Assembly: GCF_041770905.1 (NCBI RefSeq)
Contig: NZ_JBEUWX010000002.1
Coordinates: forward strand, 496,001-560,000
Origin: Propionivibrio hellwigii
GTDB lineage: Bacteria > Pseudomonadota > Gammaproteobacteria > Burkholderiales > Rhodocyclaceae
Direction of reading: 5' to 3'
DNA: 64,000 bases
The notes under the pieces were generated by a model. The model ran no database searches, was not told where the DNA came from, and saw only the letters and a program-made list of their open reading frames with translations. The translations under genes and the position numbers were made by a program. Shown here one piece after another: positions 61,178-64,000 of the stretch; position 1 is the first letter of the stretch; the number at the start of each line of letters is the position of its first letter.

Positions 61178-61312
61178 CCCGCCGGAACCCGCGTAAATAA
61201 AGGGCTGGCGGGCGCCCTCCCCGGAGAGGCCCTGTTTACAAGGGCTTCAGAGTGCCCTCGCTGGAGAAAGCTTGTTTATAAGGGTTTCCGGGCAGCCACC
61301 CCGAATACGCTG
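61178..61312. repeat. Hairpin-repeat array G (3 units)
   Basis: Units from about 61180 (CCGGAACCCGCGTAAATAAA), 61218 (CCCCGGAGAGGCCCTGTTT) and 61257 (CGCTGGAGAAAGCTTGTTT). It lies between the ackA stop and the lexA promoter, the only array in the window not between convergent genes. Confidence 0.78.
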
Positions 61313-61346
61313 ACCGGAGGATAGCCTTGATAAAAGCGCAGGTCGT

Positions 61347-62555
61347 TCAGCGCCCCGGCAATGCGGCGACGATATCGCGCGTATCGCGTGCGATTTCCAA
61401 TTCTTCATTCGTCGGTACGACCATGACCTTGATCGCAGAATCGGCCGTCGAAATGATCGCTTCCTTGCCGCGGACATTGTTGGCATCGGCGTCAAGTTTG
61501 ATGCCGAGCAGGGCGAGCCGGTTAACGACCGTCGCGCGGAAATCGGCGCCGTTCTCGCCAATACCGCCGGTAAAAATGATGGCATCGACACGCCCCAGCT
61601 CGATGGCGTAAGCGCCAATGTATTTCAGGCTGCGATGGCACAGAACGTCGAGCGCCAGTTGGGCGCGAACATTGCCTTGCGCGGCCGCTATTTCGACGTC
61701 GCGCATATCGGAGCTGACGCCGGAAATGCCGAGTAGCCCGGATTGTTTGTTGAGCACGACGTCGATATCGTCAATCGACAAACTGCTGGTGTCGGCCAGA
61801 AAGCGGAGCACGCCGGGGTCGATGTCGCCGCTGCGTGTGCCCATGACCATGCCTTCGAGCGGCGTCATGCCCATGCTGGTATCGTAGGACTTGCCGTTTT
61901 TGATCGCGGTAAACGACGAGCCGTTGCCCATGTGGCAGGTAATGCAGTTGAAGCGATCCAGGGCGATGCCGAGAATCTGCGCGGCGCGCTCGGAAACGAA
62001 GCGGTGCGAGGTGCCGTGAAAGCCGTAGCGGCGGACGTGGAGCTTTTCATACCATTCGTAAGGCACGGCATACAGGTAGGATTCGGGCGGCATTGTGGTA
62101 TGGAAGGCGGTATCGAAGACGGCAACGTTCGGCACGCCCGGCAGGTCCTGCATCATGGCCTTGATGCCGGTGATGTTCGGCGGATTGTGCAATGGCGCCA
62201 GCGGGATGTTTTCCTGGAGCACGGCGATCACCTTCTCATCGACGAGCACAGATTTGGAGAACTTTTCCGCGCCATGCACGACCCGGTGCCCCACGGCGGT
62301 GATGTCCTTGAGCGACCCGATGACGCCGGTTTTGGCATCGACCAGCAGCTCGAGAATGTGCGCAATGGCCGCGGCATGGTCGGCCACGTGCAGCACCTCG
62401 CGTATTTTTTCGCCGCCGACCGGCTCGTAGGTGAGCGCCGCGTCCTGCATGCCGATGCGCTCAACCAGGCCGCTCGCGACCCGCCGCTCGTTGCTCATGT
62501 CCAGCAACTGGTACTTAAAGGAAGAACTGCCGCAATTCAATACAAAAACGAACAT
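61347..62555 (-). CDS. ackA: Acetate kinase
   Basis: 402 residues. LNCGSSSFKYQLLD at the N-terminus, GHRVVHGAEKF near 88, VFDTAFHTTMP near 145, YGFHGTSHRFVSERA near 175, CHMGNGSSFTAI and the C-terminal GGIGENGADFR. All ASKHA-fold signatures present. Interconverts acetyl phosphate and acetate. No pta gene is adjacent in the window. Confidence 0.95.
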   Translation of the reverse strand: MFVFVLNCGSSSFKYQLLDMSNERRVASGLVERIGMQDAALTYEPVGGEKIREVLHVADHAAAIAHILELLVDAKTGVIGSLKDITAVGHRVVHGAEKFSKSVLVDEKVIAVLQENIPLAPLHNPPNITGIKAMMQDLPGVPNVAVFDTAFHTTMPPESYLYAVPYEWYEKLHVRRYGFHGTSHRFVSERAAQILGIALDRFNCITCHMGNGSSFTAIKNGKSYDTSMGMTPLEGMVMGTRSGDIDPGVLRFLADTSSLSIDDIDVVLNKQSGLLGISGVSSDMRDVEIAAAQGNVRAQLALDVLCHRSLKYIGAYAIELGRVDAIIFTGGIGENGADFRATVVNRLALLGIKLDADANNVRGKEAIISTADSAIKVMVVPTNEELEIARDTRDIVAALPGR

Positions 62556-63069
62556 GATGTTTACCCTGCCTTTCCGTACCTTTGCGCGTTTTTCTGAATT
62601 TTCCGCCTTTTACTGTTTTGTCCTGCTTCACCTTTGTGACACTTTCAACGCCAGGCACGCCATTTTCAAGCGCATAATTCGCGCGTAATTCCACCTGTCC
62701 GTCAGCAATTAAGCCCATTCGATTGCATTCTACCCAAGCCAGGCAGGCAGGCAACAAAAAACTGAATCCAGAATGGATGCGTCCGCCGAAAGGTTTTTAT
62801 AACCCCATGATTCAAGCCGGCTTTTAAGACAAATAGCCGCTTGCTGAAAACTAAATATAGTCGATTTTTTGCATTCACATACTAGATGTAGTAATTTACA
62901 GGGCATCGCCACATCGCCTGTGCGATGTTTTTAGGTCATGGCGAACGCTACCGGCCGCCGCGATCCGGACCCGGTGCATAATTTTCCTGCCTGGCCACCT
63001 AGTTGGTCAGCTATCGACGACATTTCATCCAAATTTGTCTGAATCTACCCAGAATTCAAGGAAACCCCC
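62556..63069. other. Leader/intergenic region upstream of the ribonucleotide reductase gene
   Basis: 514 bp between divergent ackA and the reductase gene. It holds the terminator-like hairpin at 62911-62932. I looked for a cobalamin riboswitch (B12 box) because the downstream enzyme uses adenosylcobalamin, and did not find a convincing one. No ORF seen. Confidence 0.45.
62911..62932 (+). terminator. Terminator-like hairpin in the reductase leader
   Basis: ACATCGC (62911-62917), loop CTGT, GCGATGT (62922-62928), followed by TTTT. It lies about 140 bp upstream of the reductase start on the same strand and could act as an attenuator or end a short leader RNA. Confidence 0.5.
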
Positions 63070-64000
63070 ATGAGCCAGAGTGAACAGCAACTGTCTTTCT
63101 CCGAAGTCGCCCAAGCACCAGAAATCCCGCCCTTAACCGAGCAGGAAATTTCCAGCGAAGTGCTCGCTGAAAAATACGCCAAGGGCACCGAAATCAACGT
63201 TCATGACGTACGTCGCCGCGTTGCCCGGGCGCTCGCCGCCCAGGAAGAAGAAAAGATGCGCGCCAAATGGGAAGAACGATTCCTGTGGGCGCAGGAAAAC
63301 GGCTTTATCCCGGCCGGACGCATCAATTCAGCCGCCGGCACGCCGCTGGCGGCAACGCTCATCAACTGTTTTGTGCAGCCGGTGGGGGATTCGATCGTCG
63401 AATTCGTCGATGGCCGCCCCGGCATTTATAGCGCGCTGGCCGAAGCAGCCGAAACCATGCGGCGCGGCGGCGGCGTCGGCTATGATTTTTCTTCAATCCG
63501 CCCGCAAGGCGCGCAGGTCAAAGGCACGCAATCGCGCGCATCCGGGCCGGTGTCCTACATGCGCGTGTTCGATCGTTCCTGCGAAACCGTCGAATCCGCC
63601 GGCGCGCGGCGCGGCGCACAGATGGGCGTCCTGCGCTGCGATCATCCGGATATTGAGGTTTTCATCCACGCCAAGGATAAAGGCGATCTGACGAACTTCA
63701 ATATTTCGATCGGCGTGACCGATAGTTTTATGCAGGCTGTCGAGGAAGATGGCGAGGTCGAACTCGTACACCGCGCCGAACCGAACGCCGATATGAAAGC
63801 GGGCGGCGCCTACCAGCGCGACGACGGAATGTGGGTCTATCACAAGGTCCGCGCCCGCGATCTCTGGGATCAGGTCATGAAATCCACCTATGACCACGCC
63901 GAACCAGGCATCCTTTTCCTGGACCGTATGAACAGGGATAACAACCTTTATTACTGCGAGCAGATCGAGGCGACCAACCCCTGCGCAGAGCAGCCCCTGC
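63070..64000 (+). CDS. nrdJ: Adenosylcobalamin-dependent ribonucleoside-diphosphate reductase, N-terminal part
   Basis: 310 codons in frame from ATG 63070 to the window edge. GFIPAGRINSAAGTPLAATLINCFVQPV near 80-107 marks the active-site Cys strand, with RRGGGVGYDFSSIRPQGAQVKG near 137-158. FDRSCETVESAGARRGAQMGVLRCDHPDIEVFI near 170-203 and IEATNPCAEQPL at the edge follow. ETNPCGEQPL is the usual form, so the Gly-to-Ala change is mild. The pattern fits class II (B12-dependent) NrdJ rather than aerobic NrdA. The C-terminal part is outside the window. Confidence 0.88.
   Translation, partial: MSQSEQQLSFSEVAQAPEIPPLTEQEISSEVLAEKYAKGTEINVHDVRRRVARALAAQEEEKMRAKWEERFLWAQENGFIPAGRINSAAGTPLAATLINCFVQPVGDSIVEFVDGRPGIYSALAEAAETMRRGGGVGYDFSSIRPQGAQVKGTQSRASGPVSYMRVFDRSCETVESAGARRGAQMGVLRCDHPDIEVFIHAKDKGDLTNFNISIGVTDSFMQAVEEDGEVELVHRAEPNADMKAGGAYQRDDGMWVYHKVRARDLWDQVMKSTYDHAEPGILFLDRMNRDNNLYYCEQIEATNPCAEQPL

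Noticed and set aside
61743..62597. 284-codon open frame on the plus strand
   Set aside because: Antisense to ackA, whose motifs are complete.
62556..63069. Cobalamin riboswitch ahead of nrdJ
   Set aside because: No B12-box-like sequence or extended pairing pattern was found by eye; only a terminator-like hairpin is visible.

Overview
The window is chromosomal DNA of a mid-to-high-GC betaproteobacterium. The evidence is two gene orders known from that class: tatD-pilZ-holB-tmk-mltG with ygfZ divergent, and pyrG-kdsA-eno-ftsB. LexA sits behind a CTGT-N8-ACAG SOS box, which also fits. The exact order or genus cannot be fixed from the sequence alone.

Layout. 0-2 kb: the start of a DUF945-like gene at the left edge, an IS256-type insertion sequence with a frameshifted transposase, and a small exported protein. 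2-10 kb: a sugar-acid uptake and catabolism cluster on the minus strand (SMP-30 lactonase, RbsACC/B-type ABC transporter, YiaK-type reductase, D-mannonate dehydratase), with a decayed GntR/FCD regulator divergent from it. 11-17.5 kb: the holB/tmk housekeeping block. 17.6-18.6 kb: an orphan type VI amidase effector/immunity pair (Tae4/Tai4) whose effector carries one in-frame stop. 18.9-22 kb: a tight three-gene operon of unassigned purpose (GlpD-like oxidoreductase, DegT-like aminotransferase, DUF2784-like membrane protein). 22-31.9 kb: a ClC channel, an L,D-transpeptidase, tadA, a Znu-type metal ABC system, a putative Na+/H+ antiporter, a small HTH protein, an SlyD-like isomerase and a peroxiredoxin. 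32-37 kb: ftsB, eno, kdsA, pyrG and a stand-alone rpsD. 37.6-43.3 kb: an ankyrin protein, an SDR, a GDSL lipoprotein, DUF2322, purB and a GST. 43.7-52.6 kb: corA, a nitrobindin-like protein, a second divergent ClC, a DprE2/DprE1-like pair with a broken flippase-like gene, mnmA, a Nudix hydrolase and ilvE. 52.9-59 kb: waaF, fhs, DUF817, DUF4184, YnfA and an MFS transporter. 60.5-64 kb: lexA, ackA and the 5' part of an adenosylcobalamin-dependent ribonucleotide reductase that runs off the window.

The most unusual content lies between genes. Six intergenic sites carry arrays of a GC-rich unit of about 39-40 bp, each unit able to fold into a short hairpin. Five of the six lie between the 3' ends of convergent genes. 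Three of these sites also carry a short element of about 100-112 bp. Its ends are inverted repeats starting ATAGCGGCT, and its core closely resembles, from memory, the Correia repeat-enclosed element of Neisseria. The largest site (59.1-60.5 kb) also holds a duplicated block of about 220 bp and a nested palindromic segment. No transposase for these elements is present here.

Several genes are decaying: the IS transposase, the GntR regulator (17-bp tandem duplication plus other lesions), tae4 (one TGA) and the flippase-like gene. This points to recent gene loss. I saw no tRNA, rRNA, CRISPR array or prophage.
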